From Palsa-504 sp963819785 (lineage in GTDB: Bacteria; Actinomycetota; Actinomycetes; Streptosporangiales; Streptosporangiaceae): 64,000 bases of DNA. The DNA is taken from contig CAWFXW010000002.1 in NCBI GenBank assembly GCA_963819785.1, positions 62,001 to 126,000 on the forward strand, read 5' to 3'. The position numbers and the translations under genes were made by a program. Below the pieces are notes generated by a model. The model searched no databases and had not been told where the DNA came from. It saw only the letters and a program-made list of their open reading frames with translations. Position 1 is the first letter of the stretch, and every line of letters begins with the position of its first letter. This document shows, piece by piece, positions 46,687 to 55,932 of the stretch.

Positions 46687-47898
46687 TCAAGCGGTGACGG
46701 GCTCGCCGCCCAGCCATACGCGGCGCGGCGCCAGGCCGAACGACCACAGGAACGCGCCCTCGTGGTCGGCATCCCACAGCACCATGTCGGCCAGCCTGCC
46801 GCGCACCATCGCGCCCCGGTCGGAGGCCCGCAGCGCATGCGCGCTGCCGATCGTCGCGGCCCGCAGCGCCTCCTCGACGCTCATCCCGAGGTAGGACACG
46901 GCCAGTGAGATGACCAGCGCCATCGAGGTGATGCCGTTGCGGCCGGGGGTGTGGTCCGAGGCGAGCGCCACGGTGACGCCCTTGTCCAGCATGGACCGGA
47001 CCGGCGGCCGGGTGCTGCCCTGCAGGGCGGTACCGGGGCACACCACCGCGGCCACGCCCGCCCGGGCCAGCGCGGCCACGTCGTCCTCGTTGGCCTCGCT
47101 CAGCATGTCCGCGGACGCGCAGCCGAGCTCGGCGGCCAGCAGCGCGGCACCGGTGCGCGAGTCGCCGCAGGCGTGGATCCGCGGCAGCAGGCCGGACCGG
47201 CGGCCCGCGGACAGGATCCAGCGGGCCTCGTCCTCGGAGAAGCCGTCCTTCTCGCAGTAAACATCCACGCTGTCCGCGCCGACCGCCGAGGCGTCCGCGC
47301 ACCACGAACTCACCGCGTCGATGTAGTCCGGGCGGCGGCCGAAGTACTCCGGCGGGACCGCGTGGGCGGCCAGGAACGTGATGTGCACCCGCGGCATGCC
47401 GGGCTCGCCCTCCAGCCCGCGCAGCATGCGGACGTCGGCCAGCTCGCCGTCCCTGGTCAGGTGGTAGCCGGTCTTGGCCTCGATGGTGGTGGTCCCGGCC
47501 CGCAGCCACCGGCCCATCCGCTCCCGCACCCCGTTGCACAACGTCCACGGGTCGGTGCCCCGGGTCACGGTCACGGTCGACGACACACCGCCGCCCGCCC
47601 GGTCGATCTCCGCGGTCGACGAGCCGCTGGAGCGCATGGCCAGCTCGGCCCAGCGGTTGCCGGCGTACACCGGGTGGGTGTGGGCGTCGATCAGCCCGGG
47701 GGTGACCAGGCCGCCGCCCAGGTTCTCCACGTGATCCACGTCCACGATGTCATCGACGACCCCGGGCAGGCGCTGCGGAAGCTCGGCGGCGGGCCCGACC
47801 CAGGCGATCCGGTCGCCGCTCGTGACGACGGCGGCGTTACTCAGTATCTCCGACCCGGTCCACAGGCGGCCGATGTTGGTCAGCAGGCGAACAGTCAC
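46687..47898 (-). CDS. hutI: Imidazolonepropionase
   Basis: 403 residues. An amidohydrolase opening 4-imidazolone-5-propanoate in histidine breakdown. Metal-binding HTH is in PGLIDAHTHPVYAG. The conserved TTTIEAKTGYHL, FLAAHAVPPE, ACGDS and ALASDHTPGRNG regions follow; the last has the catalytic Asp. Length is standard. No hutH, hutU or hutG lies beside it, so the gene is separated from the rest of the pathway. An 8-bp inverted repeat lies about 180 bp upstream. Confidence 0.92.
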   Translation of the reverse strand: MTVRLLTNIGRLWTGSEILSNAAVVTSGDRIAWVGPAAELPQRLPGVVDDIVDVDHVENLGGGLVTPGLIDAHTHPVYAGNRWAELAMRSSGSSTAEIDRAGGGVSSTVTVTRGTDPWTLCNGVRERMGRWLRAGTTTIEAKTGYHLTRDGELADVRMLRGLEGEPGMPRVHITFLAAHAVPPEYFGRRPDYIDAVSSWCADASAVGADSVDVYCEKDGFSEDEARWILSAGRRSGLLPRIHACGDSRTGAALLAAELGCASADMLSEANEDDVAALARAGVAAVVCPGTALQGSTRPPVRSMLDKGVTVALASDHTPGRNGITSMALVISLAVSYLGMSVEEALRAATIGSAHALRASDRGAMVRGRLADMVLWDADHEGAFLWSFGLAPRRVWLGGEPVTA

Positions 47899-48078
47899 CG
47901 GTGATCCCCCCCGGGACCGGTGATCTCACGTGCCATGAGCGATCACCTGCCATGCCTACGTATCGATCCAGATACGGTATTGCACCGCTACCACCGCAGA
48001 CAAGCCTTTCGCGGAAATGGAGAACTTTATCGGCCGGCCCGGTTTGGCGCCGCTTGCTTGGCGAGAAAATGCCGGTCA

Positions 48079-48098
48079 AACGTGACCACTGTCACGTT
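48079..48098. promoter_or_regulatory. Perfect 8-bp inverted repeat downstream of hflX
   Basis: AACGTGAC-CACT-GTCACGTT. It lies between the end of hflX (48131) and the start of hutI (47898), both leftward. It could be a terminator stem without a T-run, or an operator for hutI; the CGTGAC core looks more like a protein site. Confidence 0.45.
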
Positions 48099-48130
48099 GC
48101 GCCCGGACACAAACGTCTCCTCAGGGCATT

Positions 48131-49546
48131 CTACGGCGCCGCCGGGGCCAGGGCGGCCGCCTCCAGCTGCGCGGCCAGGCCCGGCGGGACCCGCGCCTCG
48201 AGCAGCGTGCCGTCCGCCACATGCTCGGTGTGCAGCACCTCGCCGTCGGCGTGCGCGCGGGCCACCAGGTCACCGCGGCCGTACGGCACGACCACTTTGA
48301 CCTGGGCGTCCAGCCGGGGCAACGCGGCCTCGATGGCGTCGCGCAGCACGGCCAGGCCGGCGCCGGTCTTGGCCGAGACGCTGATGCTGGCCGGCACGCG
48401 GGCGCGCAGGGCCTGCAGCACGACCGGGTCGGCGGCGTCGATCTTGTTCACCACCACGAGCTCGGGCACGTGCGCCGCGCCGATCTCGGCCAGCACGCCG
48501 CGGACCGCGGCGATCTGGGCCTCTGGCTCGGGGTCCGAACCGTCCACCACGTGCACGATCAGGTCGGCCTCCGCGCTCTCCTCCAGCGTGGAGCGGAACG
48601 CCTCGACCAGCTGGTGCGGCAGGTGCCGGACGAACCCGACGGTGTCGGTCAGGGTGAAGGTGCGCCCCGACGGGGTCAGCGCCCGGCGCACCGCGGGGTC
48701 CAGGGTGGCGAACAGCGCGTCCTCGACCAGGACCCCGGCCCCGGTGAGCGCGTTGAGCAGGCTCGACTTCCCCGCGTTGGTGTAGCCGGCGATGACCACC
48801 GACGGCACGTCACGGCGGGTCCGGCGGCCGCGCTGGACCTTGCGGCCGGTCGACATGTTCTTGATGTCGCTTTGCAGCCGGGCGATCCGGGCCCGGAGCC
48901 GCCGCCGGTCGGTTTCCAGCTTGGTCTCGCCCGGGCCGCGGGTCCCGATCCCGCCGCCGCCGGCCACCCGGCCGCCGGCCTGCCGGGACAGCGACTCGCC
49001 CCAGCCGCGCAGCCGGGGCAGCATGTACTGCAACTGGGCCAGCTCGACCTGGGCCTTGCCCTCGCGGCTGCGGGCGTGCTGGGCGAAGATGTCCAGGATC
49101 AGCGCGGTCCGGTCGATGACCTTGACGTGGACCACGCCCTCCAGCCGCCGCAGCTGGCTGGGGGTGAGCTCGCCGTCGCAGATCACCGTGTCGGCGCCCG
49201 CCGCGGCCACGATGCCGGCCAGCTCGCGGGCCTTGCCCGAGCCGATGTAGGTCGCGGCGTCGATCCGGCCGCGCCGCTGGATCAGGGCGTCGAGCACCTC
49301 GGACCCGGCGGTTTCGGCCAGCCGGCTGAGCTCACGCAGCGAGTTCTCGGCACTAGCCAGGCTGCCTTCGGCCCACACCCCGACCAGGACGACCCGCTCG
49401 AGCCGCAGCGCGCGGTATTCGACCTCGCTGACGTCCTGCAGTTCGGTGGACAGGCCGGCCACTCGGCGCAGCGCGTGCCGCTCGGCCAGATCCATTTCCC
49501 CGGCCAGGTCTGGCGCGTCCGGCTGCTCGTTGAAAACCGTGCTCAT
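48131..49546 (-). CDS. hflX: GTPase HflX
   Basis: 471 residues. A ribosome-splitting GTPase active under heat stress. The N-terminal HflX domain contains LVGVWAEGS and TYIGSGKARELAG, with FAQHARSREGKAQVELAQLQ and the glycine-rich GGGGIGTRGPGETKLETDRR. The G domain has GYTNAGKSSL (254-263), DTVGFVRHLP and VVNKIDAAD. A short C-terminal domain closes it. Length is typical of actinobacteria, and it stands alone. Confidence 0.95.
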   Translation of the reverse strand: MSTVFNEQPDAPDLAGEMDLAERHALRRVAGLSTELQDVSEVEYRALRLERVVLVGVWAEGSLASAENSLRELSRLAETAGSEVLDALIQRRGRIDAATYIGSGKARELAGIVAAAGADTVICDGELTPSQLRRLEGVVHVKVIDRTALILDIFAQHARSREGKAQVELAQLQYMLPRLRGWGESLSRQAGGRVAGGGGIGTRGPGETKLETDRRRLRARIARLQSDIKNMSTGRKVQRGRRTRRDVPSVVIAGYTNAGKSSLLNALTGAGVLVEDALFATLDPAVRRALTPSGRTFTLTDTVGFVRHLPHQLVEAFRSTLEESAEADLIVHVVDGSDPEPEAQIAAVRGVLAEIGAAHVPELVVVNKIDAADPVVLQALRARVPASISVSAKTGAGLAVLRDAIEAALPRLDAQVKVVVPYGRGDLVARAHADGEVLHTEHVADGTLLEARVPPGLAAQLEAAALAPAAP

Positions 49547-49662
49547 CGTCCTCCGTTGCTCGTCCCCCGAATAGTCCCACGCCGGGCAGGGGATTTCATT
49601 TCATTAACGCTGGGGCCGGCTCATATCTGCCCGGCCGCTTGCGGCCCCGCCGTCATTTTTCT

Positions 49663-49679
49663 GCCGAACGGGCCGTGGT
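49663..49679 (-). repeat. Dispersed 17-bp element, copy 5 (intergenic)
   Basis: On the minus strand ACCACGGCCCGTTCGGC, exact consensus, followed by AGAAAAATGAC. It lies upstream of hflX. Confidence 0.85.
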
Positions 49680-49703
49680 GCGTCCTTCCGGTCAACCTTT
49701 CGG

Positions 49704-49799
49704 CGGTCCGGGGACTTCGCGGGCCGGACATTCACCGTGACGGCCTACGACGGCGCCGGTCACGTGATCCAGACGGTCACCCTGGGCACGATCGGGTAG
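49704..49799 (+). pseudogene. Possible C-terminal fragment of a lost gene
   Basis: One frame reads RSGDFAGRTFTVTAYDGAGH and continues to a stop at 49797-49799. Codon use is good, and the text resembles the last strands of beta-rich actinobacterial secreted or anti-sigma-type proteins. No start, ribosome binding site or upstream part is present. It lies in the hflX-XRE gap beside copy 5 of the dispersed element. Confidence 0.3.
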
Positions 49800-49802
49800 A
49801 CC

Positions 49803-50648
49803 CTACGTCACAAGCGGCGAGTCGACCGCCAGCTGACGGAAGGCGGCCTCGGTGACGGAGCCAGGCGCGGCGCAGTAGGCGATCAGGCGCTGGCCGGTGT
49901 CGGCGATGTGCAGGACCTGGCACTCGAACTCCAGCGGGCCGGCCTGCGGGTGGTTGACGTACTTGAGCATCGGCGCGCGCACCTCCACCTCGTGTTCGGC
50001 CCACATCTGCGCGAACCGGGGGGAGAGCGCGAGCATCTCGGTGACCAGTTGATCGATCGCGGTGTCGCCCGGGTAGCGGGCGTAGCTCGCGCGCAGGTCG
50101 GCCACTGTGGCCCGGGTGAACCTGACGAAGTGCTCGTCGGTCCACATCACGTCGGTCGGCTCCCGCCGGAACGTCCAGCGGATCATGTTCCGGTCCTCGT
50201 ACCCGGACAGGTCGCCGATGAAGTGGGTCGCGAGGCGGTTCCAGGCCAGCACGTTGTAGGCCGCGTCGACCACGTAGGCCGGGGTTTCCGGCAGGCTGTC
50301 GAGCAGGTGCCTGATGCCGGGCGTGATCTCCCGGCTCGGCCCGGCCACCAGGGGCGGCGACTCCCCCGCCACCCGGAACAGGTAGTCGCGCTCGTCGGCG
50401 GTGAGCATCAGCGCCCGGGCCAGCGCGGCCAGTACCTGCCGCGACGGGTGCGGGCCGCGGCCCTGCTCCAGCCGGATGTAGTAGTCGACCGACATGCCGG
50501 CCAGCTGGGCCACCTCCTGGCGGCGCAGCCCGGGCGTGCGCCGCCGGCCCGGCGCCCCCGCCTCGGGCAGGCCGGCCTGGCGCGGGGTGAGCCGGGCCCG
50601 CCGGGCCCGCAGGAACGCAGCCAGCCCGGCGCGGTTGGTCGAGTTCAT
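49803..50648 (-). CDS. XRE-family regulator with MmyB-type ligand domain
   Basis: 281 residues. The N-terminal HTH contains LRRQEVAQLAGMSVDYYIRL (about 41-60). A MmyB-like C-terminal PAS-type sensor region (from about 110) has PAYVVDAAYNVLAWN, RWTFRRE and VRAPMLKYVNHPQAGPLEFE. Such regulators usually control a divergent oxidoreductase gene in response to a fatty-acid-like or other small ligand. The divergent SDR gene 113 bp away fits that arrangement. Confidence 0.93.
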   Translation of the reverse strand: MNSTNRAGLAAFLRARRARLTPRQAGLPEAGAPGRRRTPGLRRQEVAQLAGMSVDYYIRLEQGRGPHPSRQVLAALARALMLTADERDYLFRVAGESPPLVAGPSREITPGIRHLLDSLPETPAYVVDAAYNVLAWNRLATHFIGDLSGYEDRNMIRWTFRREPTDVMWTDEHFVRFTRATVADLRASYARYPGDTAIDQLVTEMLALSPRFAQMWAEHEVEVRAPMLKYVNHPQAGPLEFECQVLHIADTGQRLIAYCAAPGSVTEAAFRQLAVDSPLVT

Positions 50649-50748
50649 GTCTCTAGTGTCGCGGGTGTTCGGCGTTCGCGGCCGCGCTGTGAGTGGTACC
50701 GCTGATCCCAGGCTCGGCGGGTCTCTGCCGTGCCGTGCGGGCAGCTCG

Positions 50749-50754
50749 TAGCGT
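50749..50754 (+). promoter_or_regulatory. Candidate -10 box (TAGCGT) for the SDR gene
   Basis: TAGCGT ends 7 nt before the ATG at 50762. Same motif and spacing as hemW; a leaderless transcript is suggested. Confidence 0.4.
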
Positions 50755-50761
50755 CGAGGTC

Positions 50762-51514
50762 ATGACGACGACGATCGCCCTGGTCACCGGGGCCAACAAG
50801 GGAATCGGGCTGGAGACGGCGCGGCAGTTCGGGGCGCGCGGCTTTACCGTGCTGGCCGGGGCGCGAGACTCCGAACGCGGGCTGGAGGCCGAGCGGGCGT
50901 TGCGGGCTAACGGGGCTGACGCGCGGTTCGTCCCGCTCGACGTCACTGGTGACGCGTCGGTCCGGGGGGCCGCCGACTGGATCGAGCGGGAGTACGGGCG
51001 GCTGGACATCCTGGTCAACAACGCCGGCATCGCGCTGGGTAACCCGCCGAGCGAGACCGACCTGGCTGTGATGCACAAGGTGTACGAGGTCAACGTGTTC
51101 GGAGTGATCAGGGTGACCAACGCGATGCTGCCGCTGCTGCGGCGTGCCCCGGCCGCGCGGATCGTCAACGTGTCCAGCGAGGTGGGGTCGATCTCCGCGC
51201 AGACCGATCCGGCGAGCCCGCTGGCCCGGATTCCGGCCAGCCTGGCCTACCCCTCGTCCAAGTCCGCGCTGAACATGATCACCGCCATGTACGCCAGGGA
51301 ACTCCGGGATACGCCGATCAAGGTCAACGCGGCCAACCCCGGGTACACCAAGACCGACCTGAACCGCAACAGCGGATTCCGTTCGGTCACCGAGGGGGCG
51401 GAAGCCAGCGTGTACCTGGCCACCCTGCCCGCCGACGGGCCGAGCGGCATCTTGTGGGGCCACCTGTGGACCGCCGACGGCCCCGCTGACGCCTACGGCC
51501 GCTTGCCCTGGTGA
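50762..51514 (+). CDS. Short-chain dehydrogenase/reductase
   Basis: 250 residues. NAD(P)-binding TGANKGIG (9-16), NNAG (86-89), catalytic Ser138/139 (VNVSSE), Tyr163 and Lys167 (YPSSK). It is a classical SDR of the carbonyl-reductase branch. The substrate is unknown. It is divergent from the XRE/MmyB regulator, which probably represses it. A large hairpin lies 60 bp past its stop. Confidence 0.93.
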   Translation: MTTTIALVTGANKGIGLETARQFGARGFTVLAGARDSERGLEAERALRANGADARFVPLDVTGDASVRGAADWIEREYGRLDILVNNAGIALGNPPSETDLAVMHKVYEVNVFGVIRVTNAMLPLLRRAPAARIVNVSSEVGSISAQTDPASPLARIPASLAYPSSKSALNMITAMYARELRDTPIKVNAANPGYTKTDLNRNSGFRSVTEGAEASVYLATLPADGPSGILWGHLWTADGPADAYGRLPW

Positions 51515-51573
51515 CGCTTTGCCCCTTTTGTGCTTTATCGAGGGTTGTAGGGGCGCCAGAAATGGCAGGTTTT

Positions 51574-51627
51574 CATGATCCCGAAGAGTTTTCAGTCTGC
51601 AGAGACTGAAAAGTCTTCGGGATCATG
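51574..51627. terminator. 54-nt hairpin (25-bp arms, 4-nt loop) between convergent genes
   Basis: Arms 51574-51598 and 51603-51627 pair with a single mismatch around a GCAG loop. The arms begin CATGATCCCGAAGA and include a TTTTCAG/CTGAAAA block. It stands between the stops of the SDR gene (rightward) and the patatin gene (leftward), so a two-way terminator is possible. The arms are longer and less GC-rich than usual terminators here, and there is no T-run, so a palindromic mobile unit is an alternative. Confidence 0.6.
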
Positions 51628-51701
51628 TTCGAAACACGAGCGGCTCGGCGAATGCGTGGCGTGAGGGGTGGGTGCTGCTGGTGGTGCGAGCCGGGGCTGG
51701 G

Positions 51702-52908
51702 TCAGGGGAGCGGGGCGCCTGGATCGTCGGCGCAGACGTCGAGGGCGCGGTGGGCGGCGACGCGGCCTGCTTCCAGGGCGGCTCGCAGGAGGGCGCCGTT
51801 AGTGGCCAGGCGGCTGACCGCGGGTGAGCTAGCGGCGGGGCGGATCGAGAACACTGCGGGATGGGCGGCTGGGGCGGTGGTGGCTGTCTGGGCGGTAGTG
51901 GCTGCTGGTGTGGTGGTTGTGGCGGTCGGGATGGGTGAGGCGGCCTCGTAGGCGGCGAGGAGCTGGTCGTCGGCAGCCAGGCGGGACTCGCGGGCGAGGA
52001 AGGCCGCGCGCAGGGCGGGGGTCTCGCGGCGCAGGGTGGTGCGGGCGAGCCAGCGGGCGGAGCGCGAGGGGCGGAAGGCTCGGCTGCCGTCGGCGGGCGG
52101 CTGGGACGGGATGCGGGCGTCGGTAGGGGCCTGGGACGGGATGCGGGCGTCGGCGGGCGGCCTGGGACGGGATGCGGGCGTCGGCGGGGGCATGGGACGG
52201 GTCGTGGCCGTCTTGCGGGGGGAGCCGGTGACGGCGGGAGCGGAGGATTAGCAGGTGGGTGGCGCCCTGGGCCAGGGCGGTGCGGTAGGGGACGGACTCG
52301 GAGACGCCCGCGTCGTAGAAGCGGCGGCCGGCGAACTCGACCGGCGGGCCGGCCAGCAGCGGCAGGGCGGCGCTGGCCCGCAGGGCCAGGCGCAGTTCGG
52401 CCGGGGTGCTGATCAACGGACGCAGGTCGGTGGACTGGCCGGTGGCCGCGTCGGTGGCCAGGGGATGAAGCTCGACCGGGCTGGCCAGCACCGCGTCGAA
52501 GTCCATCGGGAACGTGGTCGTGTACAGGTCCTCGACCAGCGCCCGGATGTCGGCCACCGGACGGCCGCGCAGCAGCGCGGAGCGGCGGATCAGCGTCCTG
52601 GCGTAGGCGGGCTCCGCCCAGCCGCGCAGGCCTTCGGGCCGGCTCAGCAGCCAGGCCCCGGTGATCGCCCCGGCCGAGGCGCCGTAGACCGCGTTGAACG
52701 CGGGGACCAGGCCGAGTTCGGCCAGGGCCAGGGCCATGCCCGCCGAGATGATGCCGCGCATGCCGCCGCCCTCGATGACCAGCGCGATCCGCAGCCCGTC
52801 GTCGCGTGCGCCCGGCGGGCTGCCCGTGCGGCGGCGGGCGGCCAGGGCCCGCAGCACCTCGTGCGATGCCGCAGGGCGGGCCAGCGCCTGCCCCGGCTCG
52901 GTCTCCAC
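51702..52908 (-). CDS. Patatin-like phospholipase with a frame break in a tandem repeat
   Basis: A lipid acyl hydrolase. The oxyanion loop is EGGGMRG (46-52) and the catalytic serine is in GASAG (Ser78); the catalytic Asp is in YDAGVSESVP. In the linker after ILRSRRHRLP the frame enters a tandem repeat encoding (A/P)DARIPSQ units. One 31-bp unit shifts the frame. The real C-terminus continues in another frame (SRAFRPSRSARWLARTTLRR, then ALRAAFLARESRLAADDQLL and VFSIRPAASSPAVSRLATNG) to 51702. The alternate frame would end at 51829 with an Arg/Pro/His-rich tail. Confidence 0.8.
52101..52201. repeat. 30-bp tandem repeat with one 31-bp unit in the patatin gene
   Basis: CTGGGACGGGATGCGGGCGT recurs at 52101, 52131 and 52162, with a fourth partial unit at 52192. 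Spacings are 30, 31 and 30, so one added C near 52161 changes the reading frame. The units encode a 10-residue linker when in phase. Confidence 0.85.
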
Positions 52909-53019
52909 CGTGGCAGCCTAAGCGCCGGCCGGTCGCCGCGGCTGACCGGGTGGCCGACCGCGGTGTTCGGCTGGGCGGCGAGATACTTTCCGTTGGGGGC
53001 TAAGGGAAGGAGAGCAGTT

Positions 53020-53403
53020 ATGCCTACCGTCACCGTTCCCCGGCCGGACCTGACCACTGAGGAGGTGGTCCAGGCGCTCAAGGACGGCCTGGGCGACGGC
53101 TACAACGTACTGCCGGGCAAGGCCATGGGCCGGACCATGTACCAGGCTGAGCACGACGGGCAGCCGAACGAGATCGTGGTCGGAACCGGCGAGAACCGGA
53201 TCGTCAAGGCGCAGGTCACGATCACCCCGCGGGGCGGGCAGACCGAGCTGCGGATCAGTGCCGGCGGCCTGTCCTGGGACTGGCTCATGAACAACTTCGG
53301 CGTAGTCCAGAAGGTCAAGCAGGTGCTGGCCAGCTCGCCGACCCTGTTCAGCGGGCTAGGCGGCCCAGCGCCGCGGGCAGGTCGCCGTCGTAGACGACGG
53401 TGA
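53020..53403 (+). CDS. Small conserved-looking protein of unknown function
   Basis: 127 residues; AAGGAG lies 8 nt before the ATG at 53020. It begins MPTVTVPRPDLTTEEVVQAL and has an alpha/beta look (GDGYNVLPGKAMGRTMYQAE, ELRISAGGLSWDWLMNNFG), with no signal or membrane segment. No family was recognised. The last 18 residues, ending in RRRRRR, overlap the convergent helD end by 56 nt and may be non-native; a lost earlier stop would explain this. Confidence 0.65.
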   Translation: MPTVTVPRPDLTTEEVVQALKDGLGDGYNVLPGKAMGRTMYQAEHDGQPNEIVVGTGENRIVKAQVTITPRGGQTELRISAGGLSWDWLMNNFGVVQKVKQVLASSPTLFSGLGGPAPRAGRRRRRR

Positions 53404-55645
53404 GGCGGTGGGTGGCGCGGGTCAGCGCCACGTACAGGTCGTGCCCGCCCGCCGGGGACTGGGCCAGGATCCCGGCCGGGTCGACCAGCACCACCCGGTC
53501 GAACTCCAGGCCCTTGGCCTGGCCCACGGTGAGCAGGGCGACCGGTGAGTCGAGTACCTCGGGCCGGTCGCCGGGCACCGCCGCGGGCAGGGCCAGGGTC
53601 AGCTCGGCGATCCGGGCCGTGGGCGCGATCACCGCGAGGCGGCCGCTCTGCCCATTCTCGGCGGTCAGCTCGGCGACCTCGTTATCGACGGCGGCTGCGG
53701 CGCCAGTGACCAGTGGGGTCAGTGGGGTAGATGGGATTTTTACGGCGCGGGGCGGGACGCCCTCCTCACGGACGGACTCGGGGGGCTGCTCGCCGGGGGC
53801 GACCGAGGCCAGCACGTCGGCGGCCACGGCCATGATCTCGGCCGGGGTGCGGTAGTTGACGGTGAGGAATTCCTCGTGCCAGCGGCCCTTGACGTACGGG
53901 TCGAGCATCTGCGCCCAGGTCCGGGCGCCGGCCGCGCTCCCCCGCTGGGCCACGTCGCCGACGACGGTCAGCGACCGGGTGGGGATGCGCCGCATCACCA
54001 TCCGCCAGGCCATCGCGGACAGCTCCTGCGCCTCGTCCACGATCACGTGGCCGTAGGCCCACGAGGGGTCGGCCCAGGCGCGTTCGGCGGTGGTGAGCTG
54101 CTGGCCGGGGTCACGGTTCCAGTCGGCCAGGGTGGAGGCGTCCACCATCCCGGACTCGGCCACGCCGGTGATCTCCAGCACCTCCCGGGCGTAGCGCTCC
54201 TCGGCCCGGCGTTCGCGCTCGACGGCCCGGCGCTGCCGCTTGACCGCCGAGTCGTCGCTGCCCAGCAGCTGGGCGGCCTCGTCAAGCAGCGGAACGTCCG
54301 CCACGGTCCACGCGTCAGGGGCATCGGGTCGGAGTACCACGGCCCGTTCGGCAGAAGAAAGATCCGGGGCGGCGCGGCGGAGGGCACCTTCCTCGGCCAG
54401 CAGCCCGGCGACCAGCCGTTGCGGGGTCAGGAACGGCCACAGGCCGTCGATCGCGGCGCGGACCGGGGGTTCGTCCCACAGCCGGGCGCGGGTGTAGGGC
54501 AGGTCGTCGGGGTCCAGGGGGCGGCCGAGGGCCGCGGACTCGGCGCGGGCGAGCACGCCGAGCAGCTCGGTGACGAACTGCAGGCGAGCCGCGTTGTGCG
54601 GCTTGCGCAGCGCGCGGGCCCGGTCGCGGGCGCGCAGCACGGCGTCGCGGGGCACGGTCAGCCGCACGTCGTCGGCGGTGACCTCCAGGTCGCCCGGCGG
54701 GACCTGCTGGCGGTCGCGCACCGCGCGGCGCAGCACGCCGGCCATCTTCAGGTCGCCCTTGATCTCGGCCGCGGCCGGATCGTCGTCCGGCGCGGCGCTG
54801 ACGCCGGGGAACAGCTCGGCCATCGAGGTGAGCACCACGTCGGTCTCGCCCAGGGACGGCAGGACCTGGCTGATGTAGCGCAGGAAGGTGGCGTTCGGCC
54901 CGATGACCAGCACGCCACGGCGCTCGAGCGTCCTGCGGTGGGTGTAGAGCAGGTAGGCGGCGCGGTGCAGGGCGGCGACCGTCTTGCCGGTGCCCGGGCC
55001 GCCCTGCACGACCAGGACGCCCTGCAGGCCAGCCCGGATGACCCGGTCCTGCTCGGCCTGGATGGTGGCCACCACGTCGGTCATCCGGCCGGTGCGCGCA
55101 GAGGTGATGCTGGCGATCAGCATGGCCTCGCCGGACAGGGACTGGCGGTCGGGCTCGGACAGCCGGTCCAGGTCGAAGACCTCGTCGTCGACGCCGGTGA
55201 CGGTGCGGTCCCTGGTGTAGATGTGGCGCCGGCGGATCAGGCCGTTCGGGTTCGTGGGAGTGGCGGCGTAGAACGGGTGCGCGGCGGGGGCGCGCCAGTC
55301 GATCAGGCGCGGCTCGTGCTCGTCGTCACGCAGGCCGATCCGGCCGATGTAGAGGGTGAGCGGTGCGTCGTTTTCTTCGGCGTCGGTACGGCCGAAGACC
55401 AGGCCGCGCTCGACCGCGCTCAGCTGGGCCAGGCGCCTGCTCTGCTCGGTCGCGGTGAAGTCGCGCTCCAGCCGGGCCTGGAACGTCCCGCCCGCGCCGC
55501 CGCTGCCGAGCGTCTGGTTCAGCGCCCGCGCGGTCCGCTCGCGCGCCTGATCGAGCAGGCCGTAGAGCATGTCAACATAGGCCTGCTCCTGGCCGACAGC
55601 GTCCGCGGGCCGATCGGCGACGGAATTGGCGTGGCGCGACGTCAT
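53348..55645 (-). CDS. helD: HelD-like RNA polymerase-associated helicase
   Basis: About 765 residues. A UvrD/Rep-type ATPase of the HelD group, which releases stalled or idle RNA polymerase and in actinobacteria can protect it from rifamycins. An N-terminal coiled-coil (EQAYVDMLYGLLDQARERTA) inserts into RNA polymerase. Walker A is VQGGPGTGKTVAALH (about 213-227), Walker B-like DEAQELS, and the motif VTVGQAKGLEFDRVVLVDP. The ATG at 55645 has TATCAT 5 nt upstream; an ATG 17 codons earlier (55696) is possible. Residues near 432-437 (AERAVV) come from a dispersed element. No rifamycin-associated element was seen upstream. Confidence 0.9.
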   Translation of the reverse strand: MTSRHANSVADRPADAVGQEQAYVDMLYGLLDQARERTARALNQTLGSGGAGGTFQARLERDFTATEQSRRLAQLSAVERGLVFGRTDAEENDAPLTLYIGRIGLRDDEHEPRLIDWRAPAAHPFYAATPTNPNGLIRRRHIYTRDRTVTGVDDEVFDLDRLSEPDRQSLSGEAMLIASITSARTGRMTDVVATIQAEQDRVIRAGLQGVLVVQGGPGTGKTVAALHRAAYLLYTHRRTLERRGVLVIGPNATFLRYISQVLPSLGETDVVLTSMAELFPGVSAAPDDDPAAAEIKGDLKMAGVLRRAVRDRQQVPPGDLEVTADDVRLTVPRDAVLRARDRARALRKPHNAARLQFVTELLGVLARAESAALGRPLDPDDLPYTRARLWDEPPVRAAIDGLWPFLTPQRLVAGLLAEEGALRRAAPDLSSAERAVVLRPDAPDAWTVADVPLLDEAAQLLGSDDSAVKRQRRAVERERRAEERYAREVLEITGVAESGMVDASTLADWNRDPGQQLTTAERAWADPSWAYGHVIVDEAQELSAMAWRMVMRRIPTRSLTVVGDVAQRGSAAGARTWAQMLDPYVKGRWHEEFLTVNYRTPAEIMAVAADVLASVAPGEQPPESVREEGVPPRAVKIPSTPLTPLVTGAAAAVDNEVAELTAENGQSGRLAVIAPTARIAELTLALPAAVPGDRPEVLDSPVALLTVGQAKGLEFDRVVLVDPAGILAQSPAGGHDLYVALTRATHRLTVVYDGDLPAALGRLAR
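54336..54352 (+). repeat. Dispersed 17-bp element, copy 6 (inside helD)
   Basis: ACCACGGCCCGTTCGGC, exact consensus, followed by AGAAGAAAGATC. On the helD strand it reads AERAVV in the same phase as copy 2 in dgt. Confidence 0.85.
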
Positions 55646-55932
55646 ATTCAATGATATACTTTCTTTAGTAGCGCGCTGACGGGGTTGTGTGCTCATGACC
55701 GGGGTTAAGCAAGTTTAGCAGCTTTCGTGATTTGCGTCAGGTCTGAGCTGCGGCGCGAGGTCGCTTATGGCACGAGGAATACCGTGCGGAAAAGCCTCAT
55801 GATATGTGCCAGGTAATGGCGGGCGCATTAACCGGGATTGTTCGTGCAGAGCGAGACGTGGGCGGGTTCCAGGGCCCGGTGCACGACGCGGTCCAGGTCG
55901 GCGTCCCCGGAGTCGCCGCCGGCTGGCCTAGG

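Noticed and set aside
55697..55930. Rifamycin-associated element upstream of helD
   Set aside because: I looked for the GGGGCTTGC/GCAAG-type palindrome and found none.
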